A DNA stretch of 64,000 bases from Immersiella caudata (taxonomy: Eukaryota > Ascomycota > Sordariomycetes > Sordariales > Lasiosphaeriaceae): assembly GCA_030512335.1 (NCBI GenBank), contig JAULSU010000007.1, forward strand, positions 558,001 to 622,000, given 5' to 3'. Shown piece by piece: positions 10,825-21,368 of the stretch. Made by a program: the position numbers and the translations under genes. Under the pieces are notes generated by a model. The model was not told the origin of the DNA. It saw only the letters and a program-made list of their open reading frames with translations, and did not search any database. Within the stretch, counting starts at the first letter, position 1. Each line of letters starts with the position of its first letter.

Positions 10825-13800
10825 ATGGCGCCGCCCTTGCACTCAACGTCATCTGCCGCCGCCGCACCCTCTGCGTCCGGCTCCCACACCCACCATCCGG
10901 CGGTCTCGACACCACTGTCCCAATCACATCGCCTCGACATTCCGTCAGCCGCACCACCCACACGCTCGCCCACGGTCGCGAGCCATCTCCTCGACGAAAC
11001 CCCGAGCCGACGCCTCTCGAGGAGGCTGCAAAAGAAGCGGCGCGACGGTGACCACACCCCCACCATGGAGCTGCCCGACCGCCTCAAGGACCATGGTGAC
11101 CACGCTGACAGCGAGGAGGAGGTGCTGCATCCGCAGGGGTACATGGGGGGCATCTCGATGAACATGAACCAGAGCATCTTCGGCATGCTCGCCGCCGCCG
11201 GCAGCCAGGTCGACTTCACCGACCGGTTCGAGGGGCAGAGCTCCGATGAAGAAGACGAGGGCGAGTCCGCGATGGCCATGACCATTGCCGGCCACAAGGG
11301 GTCGGCGCGGCGAGGAGCCGCCGAAGGTTTGGGTGGCCCCCTTGCCCAAACTATGGTGCTTCGAAAGCCTGGCGCCCCTGGAGGTAAAAATGAAGGCCGT
11401 CACCACCGCAGAAAAATATCCGAAAGCCGCCTGCTGCGATCAGTGCCAGGCTTGTCGAGGCTCGCATCGAAACGATCGTCCAGAACTTCAAAAGGGAAAG
11501 CGACCGACGCGCAAATACAAGAAGAGGAGGAGCTCGCATCGCCGTCCAGCTCGGCCGACGCGGCCGGACCCACAATCGAACTCACCCGCACCGAGGGGCG
11601 TCTGGCCCCTGTTATGAGCAGAATGCTCGAGGCGCGGGCGCAGATGGCGGCTCGCCCGAGCTTTGACCTCGACAGGATATCCGGCGAGCAGGCGCGGGAC
11701 GCCGAGGCTGGCGAGACGGGTCCCTCGGAACTTGCCAAGCGGCTCAAAGATATCTTCGAGTTTGAGGAGCCCGAGGAGGTCATCGAAGGTGGGTATCTGG
11801 TCCGCCGTTGCGCGACGTTGGCTAACGGTTGGCAGAGTACCCTTGCTGGCTTCTCCAGCACGTCCTGCTCCAGGGTTACATGTACATCACGAAACGACAC
11901 ATTGCATTCTACGCATACCTCCCCAAGAAAGCTGTAGGTGGTGCTCCTTGCTTTGGGGAGCCTCGCTAACTCGAGCAGAACGAAACGGCCAAGTCGGGCT
12001 ACCTCTCCAAGTGCGGGAAGCGGAATCCCAAATACAATCGCTACTGGTTTCGCCTCAAGGGCGACGTCCTCTCGTACTACCGCGACCCGCAGAACATGTA
12101 CTTCCCGAGCGGCCACATCGACCTCCGGTACGGAATTTCGGCGAGCATCACAGACAAGGACAAGGAGGGCGTGAACTTCACCGTCACGACCCACCACCGC
12201 GCCTACAACTTCCGCGCCGACAGCGCCCAGAGTGCCAAAGAGTGGGTTAAGAGCTTGCAAAGGGTCATTTTTAGGTCGCACAATGACGGGGATAGCGTCA
12301 AGATCTCGCTCCCCATCGAGAACGTCATCGACATCGAGGAAACGCAGATGCTCGACTTTGCCGACACTTGCAAGATCCGGGTGATCGACAATGACGAGAC
12401 GTACGCTATTGACGAGTACTTCTTCTCCTTCTTCAGCTTCGGTAAGGAGGCGCTGAACGTGCTGCGGATTCTGGTCGAGGGCTCGTCGGGACAGACTCCC
12501 GCGTCCAAGGATCTGCCCCAGGTGCTCGAGGGGGAGACGCTGGAATCGTCCAGTGAGATGCCCCCTAGCGGCGGTAGGGCTCCGAGGCCTCGGGAGATTC
12601 GAACGAGCAAGCTGTCCGAGGGAGTACGTGCCACCCTCTCGCCGTTGTCGCCCGGCGGCCAGAACCACTCGCCTAGCCCGCGTGCCAGCGGGGATTTCAC
12701 GCGCAGCAGTTTCGATGCGCTGCGACCATTTGGGCGTCGTAGTCTCGACGTGAGCCAAATCGCAAATTTCCGCCAGGAATCGCCCCGTCGCAGCTTCAGC
12801 GGCAGCCGGCGGTCGCTTAGCAAGCAGCGGCTTGCTAATAGCCGTTCGCGCAACCAGCAGCCGGGGAGCAGTGACTCGTACGTGCAGAGCCTCGAGGACC
12901 CGAGCCAGGCAAGCATCTCGGCGCTGGTGGCCTCGGGAAGCAGCGAGGACCCGTCTGCCAGCCAGATACTGCGAGGCAGCGAGGTCTTCCACAGCCCGGC
13001 CATGCGTCGCTCCGCCTCTGCGTCCGGTGGAAAGGAATCTGGCAAGGTCGCACAACCAACAGAGCGACATCTGGCTCGCCATGCTAACACCACCGGTCAC
13101 TTGCCGGACCCGGGCGCGGGTGAGCTAGATGGGACGCAGACGACGCCGACGCTGCAGAGCATCGCCAAGATGGGTGGCTTCCCGTTCCAAAAGGCCAACG
13201 CAATTATGGGCTACTTGGACCGGACTTCTAGGCGCATGAGCACCCTCTTGGCGACAGAATCTATGGGATACGTTGAGAAGGTGTCGGGCATGTGGAAGGG
13301 TGGCAAGAAACACTATGACGAGCCTAGCGGGCTCAAGACAGATGACGAAGAAATCGAGGACGATCCCGAGGAGCGGGCCAACTCGGAGGCGCGCTTCAAA
13401 GCGCACTTCGCTCTCCCGGAGAGCGAGAAGCTCCAGGCTGCCTACTTTGGGTATCTCATGCGGGTGCTGCCGCTCTACGGCAAGATCTACATCGGCGACC
13501 GACACTTTTGCTTCCGCAGCCTGCTCCCCGGGACGCGCACCAAGCTGGTTCTCCCCTTTAAGGACATTGAGAACGTGGACAAGGAGAAGGGATTTAGGTT
13601 CGGGTACTCGGGTCTCGTGGTGGTGATTCGGGGACACGAGGAGATCTTTTTTGAGTTTGGCAAGGCCGAGATCCGGGATGACTGCACCATCACCATTCTG
13701 CAAACCCTGGAGGCGACGAGGTACCTGCGGGAGTCGAGCCTCCTCGATCGCGATGAGATTGCCAATGCCGAAGCGGCCGTGGCCGAGCGGGACGCGCTCA

Positions 13801-15556
13801 AGGAGGCCCGGGGCGAGGAGTTTGGCGAGCACGAGATCCAGCTCCCGCGCCAGCCGTCGGGCGTCTCCGAGGCTCCTACCATCCTCTTCGACGACCCCAA
13901 GGCGTCGTTCCTCAACTTCAAGCCGGCGAAGCCGCTCCATGTAACCTGTCTGACGATCGGGTCGCGCGGCGACGTCCAGCCGTACATCGCACTGTGCAAG
14001 AAGCTCCTCGAGGAAGGCCACCACCCCCGCATTGCCACTCACGGCGAGTTCAAGGACTGGATCGAGGGTCACGGCATCGAGTTCCGCGACGTCGGGGGCG
14101 ACCCCAGCGAGCTCATGCGTATCTGTATCCAGAACGGCACGTTCACGTGGGCCTTTCTCCGCGAGGCGAACTCCAAGTTCCGCGGCTGGCTCGATGACTT
14201 GCTGGCGTCCGCCTGGGAGGCTTGCAAAGGAAGCGACCTCCTCATCGAGTCGCCCAGTGCCATGGCTGGCATCCACATTGCTGAGGCGTTGGGGATTCCC
14301 TACTTCCGAGCTTTCACGATGCCGTGGACGCGCACGCGAGCGTACCCCCACGCCTTCATCATGCCGGGCCAGAAGATGGGCGGCGCCTACAACTATGTCA
14401 CGTACGTCATGTTTGACAACGTCTTCTGGAAGGCCACGGCACACCAGGTCAACAGGTGGCGCAACAACATACTCGGTCTGCCCAGCACCAATCTGGAGAA
14501 GCTCCAGATCAACAAGGTGCCGTTCCTCTACAACTTTTCACCGTACGTGGTGCCACCACCGCTGGACTACAGCGACTGGATCCGCGTGACGGGCTACTGG
14601 TTTCTGGACGAGGGCGGCGACAAGTGGCAGCCGCCAGCCGATCTCATGGCGTTTATCGAGAAGGCGCGCCAGGACGACAAGAAGCTCGTGTATGTTGGGT
14701 TCGGGTCCATCATCGTGCCCGACCCCGCCAAGATGACGCAGGAGGTGATCGACGCGGTGCTCAAGGCCGACGTTCGGTGCATCCTCAGCAAGGGCTGGAG
14801 CGACCGTCTGGAACCGGCTGGGGCCAAGAGCGAGGAGGCCGAGCCGCAGGAGAACCCAGAACCGGTTCTGCCGCCTGAGATTTTCCAGATCAAGTCGGCA
14901 CCGCACGACTGGCTGTTCAAGCAGATCGATGCTGCTGCGCATCACGGTGGGAGCGGTACCACGGGGGCCAGCCTCAGGGCGGGCATCCCGACCATTATTC
15001 GGCCGTTCTTCGGAGACCAGTTCTTCTTTGGCTCCCGCGTTGAGGACCTGGGCGTTGGCATCTGCCTGAAGAAGTGGGGAGCTAACTCCTTTGCCCGCGC
15101 GCTTTGGGAAGCTACGCACAACTCACGGATGATCCTAAAAGCAGAGGTGCTAGGGGAGCAGATTCGCAAGGTATGGCTGTTTGCTAACTTGGGTTGGGCT
15201 ATGCTAACAAGAAACAGGAGAACGGTGTCGAGACGGCCGTCCAGTGCATTTACCGTGACCTGGACTACGCCAAGAATTTGATCAAGTCGAAGACGGGCAA
15301 GAACTCGGCTCGTAAGGAGAGCGTCACGGCGGATGGCGCGGACGCCGATATTGATGACGACAGGGAGGAGGAAGAGAGCTGGACTTTTGTCGGCGCCGAT
15401 GCGGACACCGTTGACGATCTCAGCACGGACGGGGTGTTGAAGCGAACGGTGGCGGACTTGAAGGCGTCGGCCTCTCCGATTGTGGGTGAATCACGGCCCC
15501 TGGGGAACCGAGTGATGAGCAGCAGCAGCGGGCTGGGGATAGAGACAAGGCGGTGA
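10825..15556 (+). CDS. ATG26: Sterol 3-beta-glucosyltransferase
   Basis: UDP-glucose:ergosterol glucosyltransferase of the Atg26/Ugt51 family, a peripheral membrane enzyme making sterol glucosides. Exons 10825..11788, 11836..11933, 11979..15170 and 15218..15556 splice in phase to 1530 aa. Domain order: disordered N-terminus, GRAM domain split by the first introns (about 310-355), PH domain starting SGYLSKCGKRNPKYNRYWFRLKGD (about 357-460), a Ser-rich linker, a second GRAM domain (about 830-920), then the GT28 N-domain with TIGSRGDVQPYIALCKKL at about 1007 and the UDP-sugar-binding C-domain with HHGGSGTTGASLRAG and GDQFFFGSR at about 1341. The C-terminal tail is acidic with DDREEEESWTFVGAD. 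The GRAM/PH pair indicates phosphoinositide-dependent membrane targeting; the enzyme is needed for pexophagy in some fungi. All expected catalytic landmarks are present. Confidence 0.95.
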
Positions 15557-16438
15557 CACGAGCGTCACCCGAGGGACAACATCACGGAAGTAATGGCCTG
15601 GATGCATGCTTCAGAATGATCACAGGGCAGCATGGCAGCAGGTGTTTGGTTATGCAGACACACGAATGGGATTGGGTAGGGGGAGTTCCAGACGGACACG
15701 GGCTGGTAGAGGGCAGCAACACCTGAGAATGCCCGACATACTGCACACATCACGCACCTGGGATACAGTACATTGGTGGGGGAACGGGCAATGAGCATGG
15801 TATGGTTTGATGGAAGGAGGAATAGTAATAGCGCTTCACTCTCATAGAGTAATGTTATCGCATAGATGCTGCTCTTCATGGGCGGATGATGTACGGAATC
15901 AAGTCTCTACGGTCATTTGAAGATGGTGTCGAGACAGTGTTGACAGAGACAGCCTTCAAGGTGCCCGTTACGCCTCGATGCTTTGAACAGACTCGATCCG
16001 GCAGACTGGATAAGCTCTTGCTCTGCGTCGAGGTGTTGCCGTCTTGCTTCTTGGCGAGTTTCTTTGACCCCGAGACGGCGGGTCGGTAAAGAAACGAGGC
16101 AAGGTGGTGTTACGGTCAGTTGCAAAACCAAACAAAGAGCAAACAGCGGAGCTTGCGAGGCAACATTCCGTCCGGCTTGGGAAGTATGCGTGGCCAAGGT
16201 CAGGGTTTGGAGGGATACGTGTAACAAGTTTCAGGCACAGCGAGGCAGCTACGAGTCAAGACCGTGGAGAGTCAGGAGATGTTGAGGCATCTGTGGGTTT
16301 TGGTCACGCCACGCTCCATGTCTTCGTTGAGACAAAGACGTTGATGCAGGGCGCCGAGGCAGCAATTCAGGCAGCCATCGAGTGTCGACTCTGATATTCG
16401 AAGCTTCCAAATCTGGGACGGAATAGCGTTGCGGCTCC

Positions 16439-16476
16439 AACCTAGGTAGCTGATGTTGCCGTTTGGTACCTAGGTT
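16439..16476. repeat. Inverted repeat, 10-bp arms built on CCTAGG
   Basis: AACCTAGGTA (16439-16448) and TACCTAGGTT (16467-16476) are perfect reverse complements across an 18-nt loop. Each arm also contains the self-palindrome ACCTAGGT, which appears again at 25752-25759. Confidence 0.5.
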
Positions 16477-16542
16477 AAGAGTCATCTCGTCATCGGTGGG
16501 TGGGGCTTGAGTCAGGAGGTCCGCGGTGTGCGGGAGGTGAGG

Positions 16543-16581
16543 CACCAGCCACATTACCGGTTGCGGGGAATGTGGCTGGTG
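16543..16581. repeat. Perfect 13-bp inverted repeat (hairpin)
   Basis: CACCAGCCACATT at 16543-16555 is exactly complementary to AATGTGGCTGGTG at 16569-16581 with a 13-nt loop. It sits about 520 nt upstream of the FCP1 start codon. It could form a stem in a 5' leader or be a paired factor site. Confidence 0.5.
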
Positions 16582-17102
16582 GTCTGGCGGTGGGATTGGT
16601 TGGAAACGGCAGCCTTCCCGCCATCCCAGCTACAAAAGGGAGCCTGCCCGCCTCCTGGGGCCTTCGTCGACGCGGTCGCATGACTGTTGGAAGCTCGGAC
16701 CAAGAAGGACTACGTAGCCCCACGCGCTAGCGCCATCCGACCCAGCTCCCCACTTTTTGGTTCTGAGAACCAGATCCAAGCTTCCCGCGTTCGATCGCAA
16801 ACGGCATCAGAGCTTCAACACAGCACAGCACCGCATTCGGACGCGTCCATTCCATCTCTACGGTAGAGCTCCACTCGCGCTGCTTGCGCGATGGGTGTGG
16901 CAACTACACCTCACGCTGGTATTTTGTCGACGCTTCCATCACATAGGGAAGCTCTTTTGTAAGTCGTCGAGTCGGCAGAACAGTCCCGAGCAAACAGACG
17001 CACCGAGCACGATTCTGACTGCATTGGCGCTGCAGAACCGCCACCAACAGAGTGGCATAGTCAATTGGCCCCAATTCATCGCAATCGAGACCCCTCACCG
17101 AC

Positions 17103-19634
17103 ATGAGCAAAACAATACGGCTGGGGAACCGGCTGCGGTACCCCATCACCATCGTCAAGCTGCTCAAACGGCCTGGCGATGTCGTCAAGGCCCAGGAACC
17201 CTTGATGCAATACTCGTTCAAGTGGATGAAGACGGTTGGCGACAGCGTCCGCGGCGAGACGTGGGAGGAGGAGCAGACCTCCATCGTCAACTGGGACTCG
17301 CCGTCGGATGGCGACCTCAAGGAGTGGCTGGTCCGCGAGGGCCAGCGCATCGACAAGGACGCGCCCTGCTTCGTCGTCAAGGAGGCGTGCTCCCACGACA
17401 TCCAGTTTCAGGGCCTTTGCGCTATTTGCGGCAAGGACATGACAGAAGTAAACTGGGCCGCCGAAGAGCGAGACACGGCGCGCGCGCCCATAAGCATGAC
17501 GCACGACCTCACCAACCTCACCGTCAGCGCGGACCAGGCCCTACGGACCGAGAGTGACCTACAGAGGCGGCTGCTGCAGAGCCGGAAGCTCAGCTTGGTA
17601 GTCGACCTCGATCAGACCATCGTCCACGCGTGCATTGACCCGACGGTCGGCGAGTGGCAAAAGGACCCGACCAACCCCAACTACGAATCCGTCAAGAACG
17701 TCAAGGCCTTCCAGCTGGATGACGGGCCGCTTGGCATCACCCGATCGTGTTGGTACTATATCAAGATGCGCCCCGGCCTCGAAGGGTTTCTCAAACGCAT
17801 CGCCGAGCTGTACGAGCTGCATGTCTACACGATGGGCACCCGCGCGTACGCCCAAAGCGTGGCGCGCATCGTCGACCCGGATCAGAAACTGTTTGGCAAT
17901 CGCGTTATCAGCCGCGATGAGAACGGCAACATGCTCGCCAAGAGCCTCCAGCGGCTGTTCCCCGTCAGCACCAACATGGTGGTCATCATCGACGACCGAT
18001 CTGACGTGTGGCCGCGTAACAGACATAACCTTATCAAGGTCTTGCCGTACGACTTTTTTAAGGGCATCGGAGATATCAACTCGAGTTTCCTACCGAAGCG
18101 AAAGGACATTCTCCCGGGGGCCACGGCCGAGCCGGTGGTCAACGGCAACGGTGGCTCTGCCAAGGCGAAACCCGCTGCGTCGGAGAAGGCTCTGGATGAG
18201 CTATCGGAGGATACGCCCGTGACGCAGGCCCAGCTCGAGGAGCAGGAGCGCACATTAGAGAAGCAGATGAAGGATCGTCCGCTGCAGCTGCTACAGGAAC
18301 AGCAGGACAAAGAGGACGAAGAAGCTGCTGAGAGGGCAACTCTCCAGTCCGAGGACGGCGATGACACCCGATCGTCCTCGCCGCCGCCCCAGCGACACCA
18401 GGTGCTGCGTGACGACGACACGGAGTTGGCGTACCTCGAACGACACCTCACACAGCTACACAAAGCATACTTTGCCGAATATGATCGGCAACAATCACAC
18501 AACGGCGCGGCAACTGTCGACGCAAGAGCCATCCCGGACATCGGCCCGCTGCTGGACACACTGAAGTCGAAGGCGCTGCGGGGTCTCAAGGTTGCTCTCA
18601 CGGGAATCATCCCCAACGAGATCCCGGCCGAGAGGTCTGAGATAGGGCAGCAGCTCATCTCCTTTGGCGCCATCATCCTCAATCGTGTCAGCCCCAATGT
18701 CACGCACCTTGTCGTCAACCCACAGCGCCTGCTTACCGAGAAGCTGAAGCGAGCGCTGCGAATCCCCAGCATCAAGATTGTCAGCCCAGAATGGCTGGCT
18801 GCGTGTTTCTCTCAATGGGCCATAGTAGACGAGACCCCGTACCTCGTGCACGTGGACGTCAGCAACTGGCCGGGTCGGGGTGCGGCTCGCGATAGTGACG
18901 CGGAAGAGACAGACGACACGACCAAGGGCAAGCGCAGGGACAAGGTCCTGCGGTTGAAACCGTCGCTGAAGCTGGTCAGCGCATCCGGCGAGACGCAGGA
19001 GCTGGACGACGATTCGGACGACGAGGGCGATAGCGACGACCAAGACGACGAGGAGGAGTTGGCGCTGATGCCTGATGATCTGGAAGACGGACAAATGTCT
19101 CCGGTCGATGGCTTGAAGACCTTTAATTGGGGATCAGCCGACGCCGAGCTGGACGAGTTTCTGGCAGGCGAATCGGACGACGACGAAGAGGATGAAGGCG
19201 AGACCCAGGATACCGATGGTGTTACAGATGCAGATGAGCCCACGCCGTCGCGAAAACGAAAGTTTGAAGGGGAAGAAGGCGATACGGAGGGTGAAGGCGG
19301 CACAGATTCGGAACGCGGGTCTCAAAGCGAGAGTTCAGCACCGAGACCGCGGTCCGGCCAGGCCAAGAAGCTGAGGCGGACGCAGAGCGTGCGGGGCACA
19401 TCGTCGCTGAGGAACCAGTACGTGTCTGATGCTGATGGCGATGGGGACGGCGACAGCAGCCTACCCACGCCACAGGTCACGGGCGACGAGGAGGACGTGA
19501 AGCAAGACGTGGACCTCAAGGATTTTGACGAGGCTGAGCTCGAGGCCGAGTTGGAGGCCGAGCTCATGGCCGAGTTCGAAGCCGCCCCCGATGCAGTAGA
19601 AGTTGGGGGCGAGCGGGAACAGGAGAAGGGATAG
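17103..19634 (+). CDS. FCP1: RNA polymerase II CTD phosphatase FCP1
   Basis: Single-exon gene for 843 aa. It removes phosphate from the C-terminal domain of the largest RNA polymerase II subunit so that the polymerase can recycle. The N-terminal 100 residues resemble a biotinyl/lipoyl-like fold, followed by a CAICGKD zinc-like pair. The catalytic FCP1 homology domain spans about 160-335 with the acyl-phosphatase signature DLDQT at 168-172, then KMRPGLEGFLKR, HVYTMGTRAYA and IIDDRSDVWP. A BRCT domain lies at about 489-580 (GLKVALTGI ... IVSPEWLAACFSQW). The tail is strongly acidic (EEDEGETQDTDG and similar), as in yeast and human FCP1 where it contacts TFIIF. Start choice follows the conserved opening of the family. 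Confidence 0.95.
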   Translation: MSKTIRLGNRLRYPITIVKLLKRPGDVVKAQEPLMQYSFKWMKTVGDSVRGETWEEEQTSIVNWDSPSDGDLKEWLVREGQRIDKDAPCFVVKEACSHDIQFQGLCAICGKDMTEVNWAAEERDTARAPISMTHDLTNLTVSADQALRTESDLQRRLLQSRKLSLVVDLDQTIVHACIDPTVGEWQKDPTNPNYESVKNVKAFQLDDGPLGITRSCWYYIKMRPGLEGFLKRIAELYELHVYTMGTRAYAQSVARIVDPDQKLFGNRVISRDENGNMLAKSLQRLFPVSTNMVVIIDDRSDVWPRNRHNLIKVLPYDFFKGIGDINSSFLPKRKDILPGATAEPVVNGNGGSAKAKPAASEKALDELSEDTPVTQAQLEEQERTLEKQMKDRPLQLLQEQQDKEDEEAAERATLQSEDGDDTRSSSPPPQRHQVLRDDDTELAYLERHLTQLHKAYFAEYDRQQSHNGAATVDARAIPDIGPLLDTLKSKALRGLKVALTGIIPNEIPAERSEIGQQLISFGAIILNRVSPNVTHLVVNPQRLLTEKLKRALRIPSIKIVSPEWLAACFSQWAIVDETPYLVHVDVSNWPGRGAARDSDAEETDDTTKGKRRDKVLRLKPSLKLVSASGETQELDDDSDDEGDSDDQDDEEELALMPDDLEDGQMSPVDGLKTFNWGSADAELDEFLAGESDDDEEDEGETQDTDGVTDADEPTPSRKRKFEGEEGDTEGEGGTDSERGSQSESSAPRPRSGQAKKLRRTQSVRGTSSLRNQYVSDADGDGDGDSSLPTPQVTGDEEDVKQDVDLKDFDEAELEAELEAELMAEFEAAPDAVEVGGEREQEKG

Positions 19635-20174
19635 GCTCCCCGATTGCTTGCGAGGCGTTTCTTGCATCGAGACGGGTGGGGCAGTTACTTGTAACTGCGA
19701 TGTTGTACTCATTTTAGGAGTCAAGGCTAGGAGCCAAGGCGCCGAGGTCGTGGGCGGCGGGTTGTTTTGACTGGAGTTAAGCCGGAGTGCTTCTTGTATT
19801 AAATTACTTAGTAATGATTCCCACCATACCTGATGTGCGATGTCTTGTGATCGTGGTGAGCGATGGGGTGGGCCTGGAGTTGCAGCGTCTTGGCGCGGCA
19901 TCATCCTAGCCAGATTGGCTCGTGCCTGTCTTAGGTAATCACCCATCCCGCAATTCAACCACCAAAGCTTCCCAGCTTCCGAGACGAGAGCTCCGCGATC
20001 GACGACCACCATTCCTCTCCGCCAACCCTACCAACCGCACCGGCCGCAGGTCAATTCGATACGCGATACCGGAAATAACGAACTCGACGGGCAATTGTCG
20101 CGTCGAGGAGCGAACGCGACGAGCCGACGAAGGCCAGCGATTGGAATTGAGAAGGACGATAGACGTTGATCAAG
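19635..20174. other. Intergenic region
   Basis: 540 nt between FCP1 and GRIM-19. It holds the 3' UTR of the former and the promoter/leader of the latter, with a 6-bp inverted repeat GTCGCG/CGCGAC at 20097-20120. No gene seen. Confidence 0.45.
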
Positions 20175-20927
20175 ATGCCGCAGGATATGCCACCTGCTGG
20201 CGGCTATGAGGCCGTCCAGTACAAGGTACGTCTGAGTCTGTGGGAGGAGTCGAAGGGAGGCAGTGGGAGCGTGGGGTGGCTAGAGGGATTCGGCGAGCTC
20301 AAGAGGAGGGAATTGAGGAGGCGATCACGAGAGTGCATTGCGACAGGAGAGCAATTGAAGCCGAGCAACAAGGGGAAATACTGCCTCGCCTGCGTCCCGA
20401 TGCTAGCGCTCGTCGGAGTCGAAGCTGCCACCCAACAACACCCAAACTCGAGGCTCCCACGAGACCGCATTCACACACCAGAAACACAACATGCTAACAC
20501 TCCCAGCGTAACCTCCCCACCAAAGGCTTCCGCCCCGCCACCCTCCTCGGCATCGCCGGAGTCATCATGGGCTACGGCTGGTACCGCGTTATCAAGGGCA
20601 TCCGCGAGCGCAAGTACGTTTCCCCCTTCCCCCTCCTTCAATCAGCCACCGAGCTAACAACACCCACAGCGAGCTCGCCCGCGAAAAGATGTGGGGACGT
20701 ATCCATCTCATTCCTCTCCTCCAAGCCGAAGAAGACCGTGATCTCGTCCGTCGACATCTCGCAGACCAAGCGCGCGAGAAGGCGTTGCTGGGAGAGAACT
20801 TCAAGGTTTATAACTCTGATAGGTTAGTTGTCTTGTTGGTAGTGGGTGTTGAGCGGTTGTGGTGCTAACGGGGTGTAGATATGTCCGTCCGACGTTTGCG
20901 GCGGTTCCGGAGAATGTTACGGAGTAG
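20175..20927 (+). CDS. NADH:ubiquinone oxidoreductase subunit GRIM-19 (NDUFA13/B16.6)
   Basis: Accessory subunit of mitochondrial complex I, inner membrane. Four exons (20175..20225, 20507..20613, 20670..20822, 20879..20927) splice in phase to 119 aa, close to the fungal family length. The product starts MPQDMPPAGGYEAVQYKRNLP, and RNLPTKGFRP is the family hallmark. A single membrane helix follows (about residues 27-46, ATLLGIAGVIMGYGWYRVI), then a charged helix ELAREKMWGRIHLIPLLQAEEDRD and the conserved ending VYNSDRYVRPTF. The gene was not visible as one open frame because the exons are short; the 281-nt first intron is unusually long for this window. Confidence is high because all four exons read directly into family sequence. 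Confidence 0.93.
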
Positions 20928-21368
20928 ATGGGCATTGGGGGTTGGTCTTGGGATGATGGATCCTTGATGGGGATCGGAGAGTGTACATATGGGTTGTCCA
21001 TAGCTCGGTGGACGAATAGACGTTTAGAAGCAAAGCCTTCCGCTGGTGTGTGGTGCGCAATTTGCCTGACTTCGAGGGTCTCCGTTGACTTGCCCCTCTG
21101 TGGTTCTCTTGAAGAACTCCTCCGAGTCAAGTCGACGCCCGAGAGGTAGAGTACAAGTCTTCCACAAAACTGCTTGCAAGCAATTGGAAAGGAACAGAAG
21201 CAGGCACTTCAAAACTGACACTGCATCGAGTCAAATCGTATTCGTACCATCATATCATCACAGCAAACATCCGCCCAAATGATATCAACCCATCCATCCA
21301 GATGCCCAATGCCCCGACGCCACGCCGAGCCAACCCAATGATCACCACAACTTTGATATTCCCACAGG
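20928..21368. other. Intergenic, convergent 3' ends
   Basis: 441 nt between GRIM-19 and the end of the condensin gene. No gene or clear repeat seen. Confidence 0.5.

Larger units (their letters stand above)
15557..17102. other. Intergenic region with two inverted repeats
   Basis: About 1.5 kb between ATG26 and FCP1 on the same strand. No gene seen. It contains the inverted repeats at 16439-16476 and 16543-16581, and a C-rich leader before the FCP1 start. Confidence 0.5.

Noticed and set aside
11400..13100. 566-codon minus-strand frame
   Set aside because: Lies antisense to ATG26, whose exons read into known domains; composition is that of a shadow frame in GC-rich DNA.
13125..14444. 439-codon minus-strand frame
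   Set aside because: Antisense shadow of the glycosyltransferase region of ATG26; no recognisable domain.
17882..18775. 297-codon minus-strand frame rich in Ser
   Set aside because: Shadow of the acidic and BRCT regions of FCP1.
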